A stretch of 64,000 bases of DNA from Pseudomonas sp. CFBP 13711 (GTDB lineage Bacteria; Pseudomonadota; Gammaproteobacteria; Pseudomonadales; Pseudomonadaceae), in the NCBI RefSeq assembly GCF_014842265.1, contig NZ_JACYVI010000008.1, positions 254,940 through 318,939 of the forward strand, in the 5' to 3' direction. Below are positions 18,056 through 25,594 of this stretch, in pieces (the first letter of the stretch is position 1; every line of letters starts with the position of its first letter). The translations under genes were made by a program, and so were the position numbers. The notes beneath the pieces were generated by a model. The model saw only the letters and a list, made by a program, of their open reading frames with translations, was not told where the DNA came from and made no database searches.

Positions 18056-18651
18056 GCCTCAATCAAGTACGCCACTGGGTATTCGACATGGACGGTACGC
18101 TGACCGTTGCTGCCCATGATTTTCCGGCGATCAAGCGTGCGCTGGATATCCCTCAGGAGGACGACATCCTTGGGCATCTTGCGGCGCTGCCGGCTGATGT
18201 TGCGGCGGCCAAACATGCGTGGTTGCTGGAGCACGAGCGCGCGTTGGCGATCGAATCCAAACCCGCGACAGGTGCTGTCGAGTTGGTGAGGGAGCTGGCA
18301 GGGCGGGGTTATCGTCTCGGCATTCTGACCCGTAACGCCCGCGAGCTTGCCCACGTGACGCTGGACGCAATCGGTATTGCCGACTGCTTTGCCGTGGACG
18401 ACGTGCTCGGCCGTGACGAGGCCGCGCCCAAACCCGATCCGGGTGGCCTGCTGAAGCTCGCGAGCGCCTGGAACGTGCAGCCTTCGGAAATGGTGATGGT
18501 GGGTGACTATCAGTTCGACCTGGCCTGTGGTCGAGCGGCCGGGGCCCGGACGGTGCTGGTCAATCTCCCGGAAAACCCGTGGCCGGAATTGACCGACTGG
18601 CACGCAGCGGATTGTGTGGCGTTAAAGAAGATGATTGGCGCAAAGAGCTGA
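18052..18651 (+). CDS. HAD-superfamily phosphatase
   Basis: Haloacid-dehalogenase-type phosphatase of 199 aa. Motif I FDMDGTLT is at about 11-18, with the nucleophile Asp in DMDG. Motif III lysine is in the APKPDPGG region and motif IV is GDYQFDLACGRAAG. The four-base overlap with tesB fixes the start at 18052. Such phosphatases (phosphoglycolate/pyrimidine-type) are broad; the tesB pairing may be only transcriptional. Confidence 0.88.
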   Translation: MSLNQVRHWVFDMDGTLTVAAHDFPAIKRALDIPQEDDILGHLAALPADVAAAKHAWLLEHERALAIESKPATGAVELVRELAGRGYRLGILTRNARELAHVTLDAIGIADCFAVDDVLGRDEAAPKPDPGGLLKLASAWNVQPSEMVMVGDYQFDLACGRAAGARTVLVNLPENPWPELTDWHAADCVALKKMIGAKS

Positions 18652-18661
18652 TTCCACTCTT

Positions 18662-19030
18662 TCGGTAGAACCGGCTTCAGCCGGGAGCGCGTTCGGCAAT
18701 TCACCACAAAATTGATGGTGTACAGGCCGGCCTCTTCCCGGCTAAAGCCGGTCCTACGTAGTGCCGCTTCTAGACAGTAGGACCGGCGGCTGTGTTCATT
18801 TGTAGGACCGGCTTCAGCCGGGAAGGCGTCTGGCGCTACACCGCAACATTGACGCTGCCCATGCTGGCCTCTTCCCGGCTAAAGCCGGCCCTACGTAGTG
18901 CCGCATCTAGACAGTAGGACCGGCGGCTGTGTTCATTTGTAGGACCGGCTTCAGCCGGGAAGGCGTCTGGCGCTACACCGCAACATTGACGCTGCACATG
19001 CTGGCCTCTTCCCGGCCGAAACCAGTCCTA
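18662..19030. repeat. 137-bp tandem duplication carrying REP-like palindromes (family B)
   Basis: Two complete, nearly identical 137-bp units (18731-18867 and 18868-19004) are followed by the start of a third at 19005 and preceded by a partial unit from 18662. Each unit carries inverted copies of TTCCCGGCTAAAGCCGG and CCGGCTTCAGCCGGGAA. The same palindrome family recurs at 25523-25578. No coding potential is evident. Confidence 0.88.
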
Positions 19031-19045
19031 CCAAACGCGCGGATA

Positions 19046-20035
19046 TCAATTCGCCTTGAACAACGCCGTCTGCCCTTCAGGCGAAGTGAAGATCGCATCG
19101 CCGTTGTGCCCGACGTTTTTCACTTCCACCAGACGCTGATTCAAGCCTTCAGGGTGGCGCTTGGTCAGGTAATCGAAATAGTTGTGACCCCGGGCCAGGC
19201 GCTGAGGCCCCTGAGCTTCCGCGCCACAATCCTTGTCCAGCGCCGGGTGCTCCGGATCGGTGTCCAGCTCGCCCAACAGATAAGTAATGTCCCGCTTCAC
19301 GTATGCGGCCTCAAGCTCAGCCGGTGTTTCCTTGCCAGCGTAGGCGGGCAGCTTGTTCAGACCATACTTCCAGGTGTCGAAAGTCGGGCAGCTCCCCGCA
19401 TCAACCGGCACAGGGCGCGTCGCGTCGAAATAGGCATAAGAGGACGGGTTGGCGATCACATAGCGCAGCTTGATGCCTTCCTTCTTGAGCAAGGCATCTT
19501 CCTTGCCACCAATCATCGCGTAGCGCTGCACCACCTGCGCACCGCCGGAATGGCCCGCGATCACGATTTCCTTCAGGTTGGGGAACAGCTTACTGTCGCT
19601 CAGACGCTTGAGGATGTGGTCGATGACCACAAAGGAGCTGACCGGCTTGGGCCCCAATGACTTCTCGCCCGCCATCCAGTCATTGGTGTGCCAGCGAAGT
19701 ACCGACTCAGGCAGGCGGTGTTCTGCGATGTCCTTTTCGTCGAGAAACTGCGGCGCGATCAGCAGGGTTTTCGATCGCTGCCTGGACTGGTTGGCTGCGC
19801 GCTCGACACTGCGCAGGTAGGTTTGCGCGTTACGCAGCCGACCGTGGAAAACAATGACCACCCGCTGGACCTGCGGGCTGGGACGAACCCAGTTCTGACT
19901 CAGGCCGAGGGTGGCCTGGGTCGTTCCGTTGATCTGCAGCCGGTCGGGGCTGATGGCTTTAACCGCCTGATCCGCCGCATGAGCATTGAGGCTCATCAGG
20001 GTGCCCAACAACAGGATCGAAAGCGGTTTCATCAT
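19046..20035 (-). CDS. Exported alpha/beta-hydrolase (esterase-like)
   Basis: Predicted secreted serine hydrolase of 329 aa with a signal peptide (MMKPLSILLLGTLMSLNAHA). The nucleophile elbow is GHSGG with S163. The likely oxyanion region is VFHGRLRNAQ, and a candidate catalytic His is in NVGHNGDAIF near the C-terminus. The start four bases after the stop of the YpfJ-type protease gene supports co-transcription. The longer open frame upstream is rejected because it would bury the signal peptide. Substrate is unknown. Confidence 0.78.
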   Translation of the reverse strand: MMKPLSILLLGTLMSLNAHAADQAVKAISPDRLQINGTTQATLGLSQNWVRPSPQVQRVVIVFHGRLRNAQTYLRSVERAANQSRQRSKTLLIAPQFLDEKDIAEHRLPESVLRWHTNDWMAGEKSLGPKPVSSFVVIDHILKRLSDSKLFPNLKEIVIAGHSGGAQVVQRYAMIGGKEDALLKKEGIKLRYVIANPSSYAYFDATRPVPVDAGSCPTFDTWKYGLNKLPAYAGKETPAELEAAYVKRDITYLLGELDTDPEHPALDKDCGAEAQGPQRLARGHNYFDYLTKRHPEGLNQRLVEVKNVGHNGDAIFTSPEGQTALFKAN

Positions 20036-20039
20036 GTGA

Positions 20040-20933
20040 TCAGAGGCTCTTGGCGGCGAACGTATCGCATTGGTTGATTTGTCCCTGGGCAAAACCTGTC
20101 TTGAACCAGCGGACCCGCTGGGCAGAAGTGCCGTGGGTAAACGAGTCCGGCACGACCCGGCCCTGACCCTGTTGCTGCAAGCGGTCGTCGCCAATGGCAT
20201 TGGCGGCGTTCAGCGCCTCTTCAATATCACCCGGCTCCAGCCAGTTCAAACGCTTTTGTGCGTTGTTGGCCCAAACGCCTGCCAGGCAGTCAGCTTGCAG
20301 CTCCTGACGCACCAGCAAACCGTTGTCACCTTCCATTTTCATGCCGCGTTGGCGGGCGGCGTCAACTTTAGCCGAAACCCCCAATAAGGTCTGCACATGA
20401 TGGCCAACTTCGTGAGCAATCACGTACGCCTGAGCGAAATCTCCCGCCGCCTTGAAACGCTGACTCATCTCACGGAAAAACTTCATGTCCAGGTACACGC
20501 GCTGTTCAGCCGGGCAATAGAACGGGCCGCTCGCCGAAGACGCCGAGCCGCACGCCGATTGCACCCGGCCACTGAACAGAATCAGGGTCGGCGCCTTGTA
20601 CTGGCTCCCCATTTGCTGGAACACCTGCTGCCACGTGTCCTCGGTGTCGCCCAGGATCGCGCGCACGAAGTCGGCCTGCTCGTCATTGGCCGGTGGCGCC
20701 TGGCGCGTTTGCGGATTGACCGCTGCGGTCTGCTCCGAACCCATCTGGCCGGTAATCTCGCCCAGAATTCGCATCGGGTCCTGCCCGGTCAGCAGACCGA
20801 TCGCGACAATGATCACGATCCCGCCAAGCCCCAGACCCTTGCCGCCAATGCGCATCCCGCCGCCACCGCCACCCCCGGAATCGCCGCGTGCGTCCACGAC
20901 GTTGTCACTGCGACGTCCTTTTTTCCATAGCAT
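20040..20933 (-). CDS. Neutral zinc metallopeptidase, YpfJ/KPN_02809 family
   Basis: Membrane-anchored zinc peptidase of 297 aa. A short cytoplasmic glycine-rich N-terminus precedes one membrane segment (about 33-50). The metal motif HEVGHH is at 174-179 in the centre of the catalytic domain. The C-terminal part (ELQADCLAGVWANN) supplies the likely third ligand, Glu/Asp. Family members are widespread and poorly characterised. Confidence 0.88.
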   Translation of the reverse strand: MLWKKGRRSDNVVDARGDSGGGGGGGMRIGGKGLGLGGIVIIVAIGLLTGQDPMRILGEITGQMGSEQTAAVNPQTRQAPPANDEQADFVRAILGDTEDTWQQVFQQMGSQYKAPTLILFSGRVQSACGSASSASGPFYCPAEQRVYLDMKFFREMSQRFKAAGDFAQAYVIAHEVGHHVQTLLGVSAKVDAARQRGMKMEGDNGLLVRQELQADCLAGVWANNAQKRLNWLEPGDIEEALNAANAIGDDRLQQQGQGRVVPDSFTHGTSAQRVRWFKTGFAQGQINQCDTFAAKSL

Positions 20934-21110
20934 GGGGGAATCCTCTTTTGGTCGTGTGGGAAGTGTAGACGGCGGGCGTACGACGTCTGGTCTGCTGGAC
21001 TAAGAGAGGAGGGGAGGGGGAATAGTTCGCGAATCGGTTCTTCAGAGGTATTGCTCACCTGCAGATCTGTCTGGTGGGGGTTGGCAGCTTGGAACCTTAT
21101 TTGTGTTTTT

Positions 21111-21155
21111 CGAGCTGGGGAGAAGTAGACCCATGCCAAGGCAGCGCCCTTTGAG
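21111..21155 (-). pseudogene. Fossil of an immunity-gene 3' end
   Basis: Immediately after the stop of the third immunity-like gene, the minus strand reads GAALAWVYFS in one frame, the same ten residues that close the first immunity protein (GAALAWVYFSLD, 22013-22060). The DNA is about three-quarters identical over 40 bases, with many third-position changes, and there is no proper start. It looks like a leftover of another paralogue. Confidence 0.55.
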
Positions 21156-21159
21156 TGCG

Positions 21160-21540
21160 TTAATGAGGCGCGCGAAAATAGTAGAGCAGTCCGCTACTCA
21201 CGCCGATGAGAATCATCGAGCCATAAATTATCCGCACTCCCCACAGCAGTCGGGGAGGCAGTTTGAGAAGTTTTTGCCTGGGAATGCGCTTCTGCCTCCA
21301 GAAGATTTCAGGTGCGACTGCGACCAGCATTACAAAGGTTTCCCTCATTCTTCGTCCGAAAAGGCTGTCTCCGTAGAAATCTCTGTTCAATGAAAACATT
21401 TCAATATCGCATAGGTAGTTTTCGATTTTTTCCAAGTTGATGTAGAAGAAGATGTAGTAGCCGGCGAGATGCAAGGCCGTGATCACTGTCAAAATGAGTG
21501 CCAGTAGTCCGGTAGGGATATCTACCATTACTGCGCCCAT
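21160..21540 (-). CDS. Putative T6SS immunity protein 3 (small membrane protein, subfamily B)
   Basis: A 126-aa protein with two or three membrane segments (about 12-35, 68-80 and 100-120). The central polar motif IENYLCDIEM...DFYGDSLFGRRMRE is shared with the presumed immunity protein at 47104-47490, and more weakly with its two neighbours. Codon use and base composition are AT-richer than the flanks. The start at 21540 overlaps by 13 bases a 14-codon ORF ending YLYEWAQ, which mimics the effector-immunity junction of the second locus. No effector of the matching type precedes it here, so it may be an orphan immunity gene. Role is inferred from position and similarity. Confidence 0.68.
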   Translation of the reverse strand: MGAVMVDIPTGLLALILTVITALHLAGYYIFFYINLEKIENYLCDIEMFSLNRDFYGDSLFGRRMRETFVMLVAVAPEIFWRQKRIPRQKLLKLPPRLLWGVRIIYGSMILIGVSSGLLYYFRAPH

Positions 21541-21572
21541 TCATAGAGATATTCGTCGGTCATTTCTTTCAT
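21528..21572 (-). other. 14-codon ORF resembling a relic of an effector 3' end
   Basis: The ORF reads MKEMTDEYLYEWAQ then stop. Its tail matches the last residues of both effectors (TKLYEWSPH and GEKLYEWTP), and the 13-base overlap with the next start equals that at 47104-47116. It may be an effector remnant or a translational-coupling leader. Confidence 0.45.
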
Positions 21573-21577
21573 TTCTC

Positions 21578-21943
21578 TCACTGTGCTGTGATAAAGGCAT
21601 AAAGCCCGATCATGCATGCAAATACTGTATTTAGATTGATGTAGAGCCAGAGTATCCAGACCCTTAAATCTGGTGGCACTCTTAAGTTTGCATCTTTTGA
21701 AATATCTCCACGGAGGTACATCAAATTCGGAAAAGTAAGGACGACAGTCACCATGTTCATACGCATCTGTCTTCCGATAATGCCGTCGCCCCACATCCTT
21801 CGAGCATCAGATATGCATCTGCAGTCATTCAGATAGCTTTCAATTATTACTATCTTTCTGCAGCAAAAAATTGTCATCGTCAAGATGGTCGCAAACATCC
21901 AAAAGGACATTGCCAGTGAAAGTAGGCCGATTAAGTAGTGCAT
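21578..21943 (-). CDS. Putative T6SS immunity protein 2 (small membrane protein, subfamily A)
   Basis: A 121-aa hydrophobic protein with membrane segments at about 5-27, 60-76 and 92-117. The central motif IIESYLND...RMWGDGIIGRQMRMN aligns with the first immunity protein (LIGRQMRLN), and both share an RG(D/E)I segment, so they form one subfamily. It lies 69 bases after the first immunity gene. Its own effector is not present, so it is either a duplicate giving wider protection or an acquired orphan. Confidence 0.65.
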   Translation of the reverse strand: MHYLIGLLSLAMSFWMFATILTMTIFCCRKIVIIESYLNDCRCISDARRMWGDGIIGRQMRMNMVTVVLTFPNLMYLRGDISKDANLRVPPDLRVWILWLYINLNTVFACMIGLYAFITAQ

Positions 21944-22012
21944 TGGTGAAGCAGCTCCAAATTTCTTCCCTAATGAGGGTCAAAAGGTCTCGCAGAGCAC
22001 TGTCAAGCTTGT

Positions 22013-22393
22013 TCAGTCTAGGGAGAAATAAACCCAAGCTAAAGCGGCGCCGTTTGCATACGAGAAAAAATAGAGCGCCTGAAGTTGAAGCCTGAGCGCC
22101 GAAGACAACCGCTTATCTGCATCGGGAGGTATCTCACCCCGCCTGCACATAAGCTTATGCATGATGATAATCATCGCTAATCCATTCAGCCTCATCTGCC
22201 TGCCAATGAGGCCCCCGCCCCACACGCTTTTGTTCCACTGCACGAGTTTTACGTCTGATAGCAGTTCCTCCATGGCGGTTAACTTATTTAGCTGGAAGTA
22301 AATCATTATGATGATATTGACGAATATGCTTCCAAACACCGCCATCACCCACCAGACTTTCTCAATCATCATTAGTGTGCGGGCTCCATTCAT
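22013..22393 (-). CDS. Putative T6SS immunity protein 1 (cognate to the upstream effector)
   Basis: A 126-aa membrane protein with hydrophobic segments at about 12-32, 68-80 and 104-124 around the polar motif MEELLSDVKL...VWGGGLIGRQMR. The ATG at 22393 lies inside the last codons of the effector gene (32-base overlap), the tight coupling expected for a toxin-immunity pair. A membrane immunity protein suits a toxin that acts in the inner membrane. No known immunity family was recognised with certainty. Confidence 0.72.
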   Translation of the reverse strand: MNGARTLMMIEKVWWVMAVFGSIFVNIIIMIYFQLNKLTAMEELLSDVKLVQWNKSVWGGGLIGRQMRLNGLAMIIIMHKLMCRRGEIPPDADKRLSSALRLQLQALYFFSYANGAALAWVYFSLD

Positions 22394-23324
22394 AAAGTTT
22401 GGTTCCTATGAACTCTCCGCTTTTCTCACCTGCCAACCCACCTCCATACCCTCCAGCAACTGCGCCCACGATCAAACAGGCAAGTGCCACCGGGCCGCTT
22501 GTTGGACCCAATACCGCGAAGCATGCAGTAGCCGCCGCTGTGCCACCTAGCGTTCCGCCTAAGGAGCCGCCGCTGACATTGCCCACCAGTTTCACGCCTT
22601 CGACGAATTTCGCTCGCGTGCAAATATCCTCCCTTCCGGTCGAGCAGGCTTCCTTAATCTCAAGCGCGGTAGATGCTAAGTTCAGCCCGATCCCAATTGC
22701 TGTCCCATGCTTCAACAACTTCGCCACCTTGGCGATCTTCCCGACCCGCGCCGCATATCCCTGGATCTCACCTGTGTGCAGATAACTCTTGGTCGACAAC
22801 CCCAGCATCTTCTTAAGCGGGCCCTTTTTCCGTAGCCCGGTACCCCAGCGAGCAATGCCTTCCAGTTGCTTATCAAGCGTGGCGAACAGCGCTCGCCGCT
22901 GGTTGATGAACTCCTGCCGGGCAATGGGTGTTCCGCGCGCCAGCGACAATTTGTAAAGCCGCTCGATCTCTTCCAGAGTTTGCTTCACGCCCTCAAGGTG
23001 CTTGCCCCAACTCCCGGTGGCAGCGCCAATACCCAGCGATCCATAACTGAGCATGTTCTGCAGCAGGTCATAGTTCTCGATGAGCTGGCTCCCCGCGCCT
23101 TTCACCTGACGATGGACGTTACGCGCCAGGTTCATCAGCTCGGTTTCTTCGGCTGTGAGAGTGCCGTTTGAACCGTCGCTGACAATAACCAGTTGGCCCG
23201 GCATCACCACAACGTTTCGGATATGCGCGTTCAGCACATCGAACTTCGCACCCCCGCTCACCCGTGCCTTGAGTGTGAAATAGGTCTGTATGCGGTCATT
23301 GATAAACACATATGGCTTGGACAC
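22362..23324 (-). CDS. Putative Hcp-linked T6SS effector with glycine-rich pore-like C-terminus
   Basis: A 320-aa protein starting with GTG and a GAGGA site eight bases upstream, nine bases after hcp. Residues 1 to about 240 form a mostly helical region that is nearly identical in the paralogue at 46166. Residues 247-306 are hydrophobic with repeated G-x-x-x-G spacing (GGSLGGTLGG, IVGAVAGGYGGGLAG). This glycine-zipper pattern resembles the membrane-depolarising effector type described for Tse4 of P. aeruginosa; the homology is not proven here. No signal peptide, PAAR, nuclease or amidase motif is visible. The position behind hcp and before membrane immunity genes supports delivery inside the Hcp tube. 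Confidence 0.72.
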   Translation of the reverse strand: MSKPYVFINDRIQTYFTLKARVSGGAKFDVLNAHIRNVVVMPGQLVIVSDGSNGTLTAEETELMNLARNVHRQVKGAGSQLIENYDLLQNMLSYGSLGIGAATGSWGKHLEGVKQTLEEIERLYKLSLARGTPIARQEFINQRRALFATLDKQLEGIARWGTGLRKKGPLKKMLGLSTKSYLHTGEIQGYAARVGKIAKVAKLLKHGTAIGIGLNLASTALEIKEACSTGREDICTRAKFVEGVKLVGNVSGGSLGGTLGGTAAATACFAVLGPTSGPVALACLIVGAVAGGYGGGLAGEKSGEFIGTKLYEWSPHTNDD

Positions 23325-23333
23325 GTGCTGTCC

Positions 23334-23822
23334 TCAACTAAAGCGCTTGTTGGCGATGCGGTCCCAGCCGCCGGTGACGTTGCCGGCTGCCGCCCCGTCG
23401 CTGCGTTTCTGCTGGGTGTACAGAATGCGAACGCGGCCGAAGTTGATTTGCACGTGTTCCAGGGGCTCGCCGCTTTCACCGCTTTGGCTGAAGTCAGAAA
23501 TGATCACTTCTTCGAGGCGCACTTCGTAGTACTTCAACTTGTCTCCACCGGCCCGGTACAGACACAAAGTCAGGTCCTTTATGTGCGTACCCGCGCAACT
23601 CGCTTCAAACAACGAAGCGCTGGATTTGTCCAGGCGCTTGCTGAAGCTGAAGTCGCTGAGGCTGGCCCGACCCGAGCCTGCGCCGCCGTTCGAGCTGGCG
23701 GTGGCCGAAGTGCTTTGGCTGACGCCGAAGTCGTAGGCCACGATTTCGATCCAGCCACTGTTGCGCTCATCCAGCGACTCGCCGTCTATCCCGTCCAGCT
23801 TGATGAATCCGTCAAATGCCAT
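23334..23822 (-). CDS. hcp: Type VI secretion system tube protein Hcp (TssD)
   Basis: Hexameric tube protein of the T6SS, 162 aa. Family landmarks are the N-terminus MAFDGFIKLDGIDGES, DFSFSKRLDKSSASLFEA and the C-terminal VQINFGRVRILYTQQK. The ATG at 23822 is chosen over an open frame 11 codons longer because AAGGA lies eight bases upstream and the N-terminus then matches Hcp proteins. No tss core genes are present, so this is an auxiliary hcp-effector module that must use an apparatus encoded elsewhere. Confidence 0.93.
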   Translation of the reverse strand: MAFDGFIKLDGIDGESLDERNSGWIEIVAYDFGVSQSTSATASSNGGAGSGRASLSDFSFSKRLDKSSASLFEASCAGTHIKDLTLCLYRAGGDKLKYYEVRLEEVIISDFSQSGESGEPLEHVQINFGRVRILYTQQKRSDGAAAGNVTGGWDRIANKRFS

Positions 23823-23830
23823 GCTGCATG

Positions 23831-23858
23831 TCCTTGCTGAGTTCAGATGCAGCAAGGA
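23831..23858 (-). promoter_or_regulatory. SD-masking hairpin with an Rsm-like CAAGGAC motif in the hcp leader
   Basis: A 9-bp perfect stem (TCCTTGCTG/CAGCAAGGA) with a 10-nt loop pairs the hcp ribosome-binding site AAGGA with an upstream TCCTT. The SD itself reads CAAGGAC, matching the RsmA/CsrA consensus CANGGAY. The same arrangement occurs at 46126-46154. Post-transcriptional control of hcp by Gac/Rsm is known in Pseudomonas; its action here is inferred. Confidence 0.65.
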
Positions 23859-23902
23859 TAGGGAGCGTATTCCTGGCTTTGAAGCGTCAAGAGGGGGGGC
23901 AG

Positions 23903-23926
23903 AAGTACGATTCGGATCGGTCCTAC
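23903..23926 (-). promoter_or_regulatory. 24-nt upstream element shared by both effector loci
   Basis: On the minus strand the block begins GTAGGACCG and ends GAATCGTACTT. It differs by one base from 46058-46081. It lies 80 nt before the hcp start and 84 nt before the second effector start. It may contain a promoter or regulator site, or simply be conserved by recent duplication. Confidence 0.5.
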
Positions 23927-24069
23927 GCTGGAGCCATAGCCCGTCTTACGGAAGATTCCGTAACGGGTGATGTTCGTCGCAGTAGTCGTTCAAAAGGGGC
24001 TGGAAATCGCCGTATTCGCGTGGCGCGCAGAGGGTACGCGCCAGCAGCACATACTCATGACGGCTTACA

Positions 24070-25362
24070 TCAAACCCGCGCCGTCTGCTTCTCGGTGGTT
24101 TCGACCGGCGAGGCGTCGGCAAAGTGGTTGACCTGGCGCAAGGCCTTGAAACCCACCATCCAGGCGCCCACGACACCCAGTGTGCACAGGCCGCCGATGA
24201 TCGCGGCGGGCACGGCACCCCAGAGCGCTGCGCTGCTGCCGGCGCGGAATTCGCCCAGTTCGTTGGACGAACCGATAAACAACATATTCACGGCGTTTAC
24301 CCGCCCGCGCATGTCGTCCGGCGTTGAGAATTGCACCAGTGTGGAGCGAATGTAGACGCTGACCATGTCCGCCGCACCGGCGATCATCAACGCCAGCAGC
24401 GACAGCCAGAACAGCGTCGACAGGGCGAACACCAGATTGGCGATACCGAACACCGCGACGGCGATGAACATGACCAGACCGACGTGTCGATCAAAAGGTC
24501 GGAAGCTCAGGTACAGACCGGTGCTGACCTCCCCCAGACTCATCGCGCTGCGCAGCGCGCCTAGGCCTTGGGGGCCCAGGTGCAGCACTTCGTGGGCATA
24601 AATCGGCAGCAGCGCCACGACGCCACCGAGCAGCACGGCGAACAGGTCGAGGGAAATGGTGCCGAGGATGATCGGCCGCGATCGAATGAACGCGATGCCG
24701 GCGGTGAAGCGCTTCCAGGCCGTGGACTCGAGGATCTGCTTCTTCCCGGCATAGAGCACCGGCACGCGGATCAGCAGCAGCACGCCAGCGATGAAGCTGG
24801 CCATGCACACCGAGTAGGTCAATCCGCCGCCGCCCGCTGCATATAAACCGCCGCCGACCAGAGGCCCGGCGATTGTGGCAATGCGCATGATCATGCTGTT
24901 GGTGGCGATGGCCGAGGCGAGTTTTTCGCGGGGGACGACTTGCGGCAGCAGGCTCTGCAACGCCGGCCCGGTAAAGGCGCGGGCGCAGCCGAACAGGGCG
25001 AGGGTGGCGTAAATCAGCCGCGTGTCCTGATGGTGCGTGACCGAGAACAGCATCAGCATCAGGCTGCACACCGCTTGCACGGACCAACTGATGGTCAGGA
25101 TCATCTTGCGATCGTAGCGGTCGATCAGATCGCCGGCCGGCATCAACAACAGCAGCATGGGAATGAACTGCGCCAGGCCCACATACGCCAGCGAAATGGG
25201 GCTGCGGGTCATGTCGTAGACCTGCCAGGCGACCACGACCGCCTGGATCTGCATGGCAAAGACGGCAGCAAGACGCGCGGTCAGGAAGGCGAAAAAGCCG
25301 GGCAGCCGCAGGGCGCTTTTAGCGGAGGATTCAGAGGACGGGGCGGGCGATTCGGAGCTCAA
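24070..25362 (-). CDS. MFS transporter (EntS-like MFS_3 type)
   Basis: Major facilitator of about 430 aa with 12 likely helices. The loop after helix 2 reads PAGDLIDRYDRKMILT, and the central region resembles enterobactin-exporter-type or macrolide-efflux-type MFS proteins. The apparent start at 25362 is TTG; no in-frame ATG gives a complete first helix. A single gene between the T6SS island and trmA. The exported compound is unknown. Confidence 0.83.
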   Translation of the reverse strand: MSSESPAPSSESSAKSALRLPGFFAFLTARLAAVFAMQIQAVVVAWQVYDMTRSPISLAYVGLAQFIPMLLLLMPAGDLIDRYDRKMILTISWSVQAVCSLMLMLFSVTHHQDTRLIYATLALFGCARAFTGPALQSLLPQVVPREKLASAIATNSMIMRIATIAGPLVGGGLYAAGGGGLTYSVCMASFIAGVLLLIRVPVLYAGKKQILESTAWKRFTAGIAFIRSRPIILGTISLDLFAVLLGGVVALLPIYAHEVLHLGPQGLGALRSAMSLGEVSTGLYLSFRPFDRHVGLVMFIAVAVFGIANLVFALSTLFWLSLLALMIAGAADMVSVYIRSTLVQFSTPDDMRGRVNAVNMLFIGSSNELGEFRAGSSAALWGAVPAAIIGGLCTLGVVGAWMVGFKALRQVNHFADASPVETTEKQTARV

Positions 25363-25522
25363 GGCTAGGCATCCATCGAAGCGAGAGACGGCCGAGAGTT
25401 ATACACCGGTCTGGCGCAGTTCGCCGCTAGCTGTCAGGAATTTAATGATGGGTGGTGAGGGATATGCTGCGTGCGCATGGATGTCATGTGGAAAACGCGG
25501 TTGTTGAAATAAGTGAAACCCT

Positions 25523-25578
25523 GTTCCCGGCTGAAGCCGGTCCTACCGACGATAGTAGGACCGGCTTTAGCCGGAAAT
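25523..25578. repeat. REP-like inverted repeat (family B)
   Basis: Inverted arms TTCCCGGCTGAAGCCGG and CCGGCTTTAGCCGGAA are separated by CCTAC...GTAGG pairs. This is the same family as in the 137-bp tandem repeat at 18.7-19.0 kb. It lies between the MFS gene and trmA. Confidence 0.8.
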
Positions 25579-25594
25579 GACCGATGTCGCGCTG

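Noticed and set aside
18731..19004. CRISPR-like array
   Set aside because: Units are 137 bp, almost wholly identical and palindromic, with no short repeat plus unique spacer pattern and no cas genes.
21528..21794. An 88-codon open frame overlapping immunity gene 2
   Set aside because: Most of it is out of frame with a better coding frame; only its last 14 codons (21528-21572) are kept as a possible relic or coupling leader.
23946..24069. A 40-codon protein-like tail on the minus strand directly after the MFS stop (ends HHPLRNLP)
   Set aside because: It looks coding in composition, but no usable start codon lies after the MFS stop; a frame reaching back into the MFS gene is the only way to start it. 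Possibly a relic or a frameshifted extension, not called as a gene.
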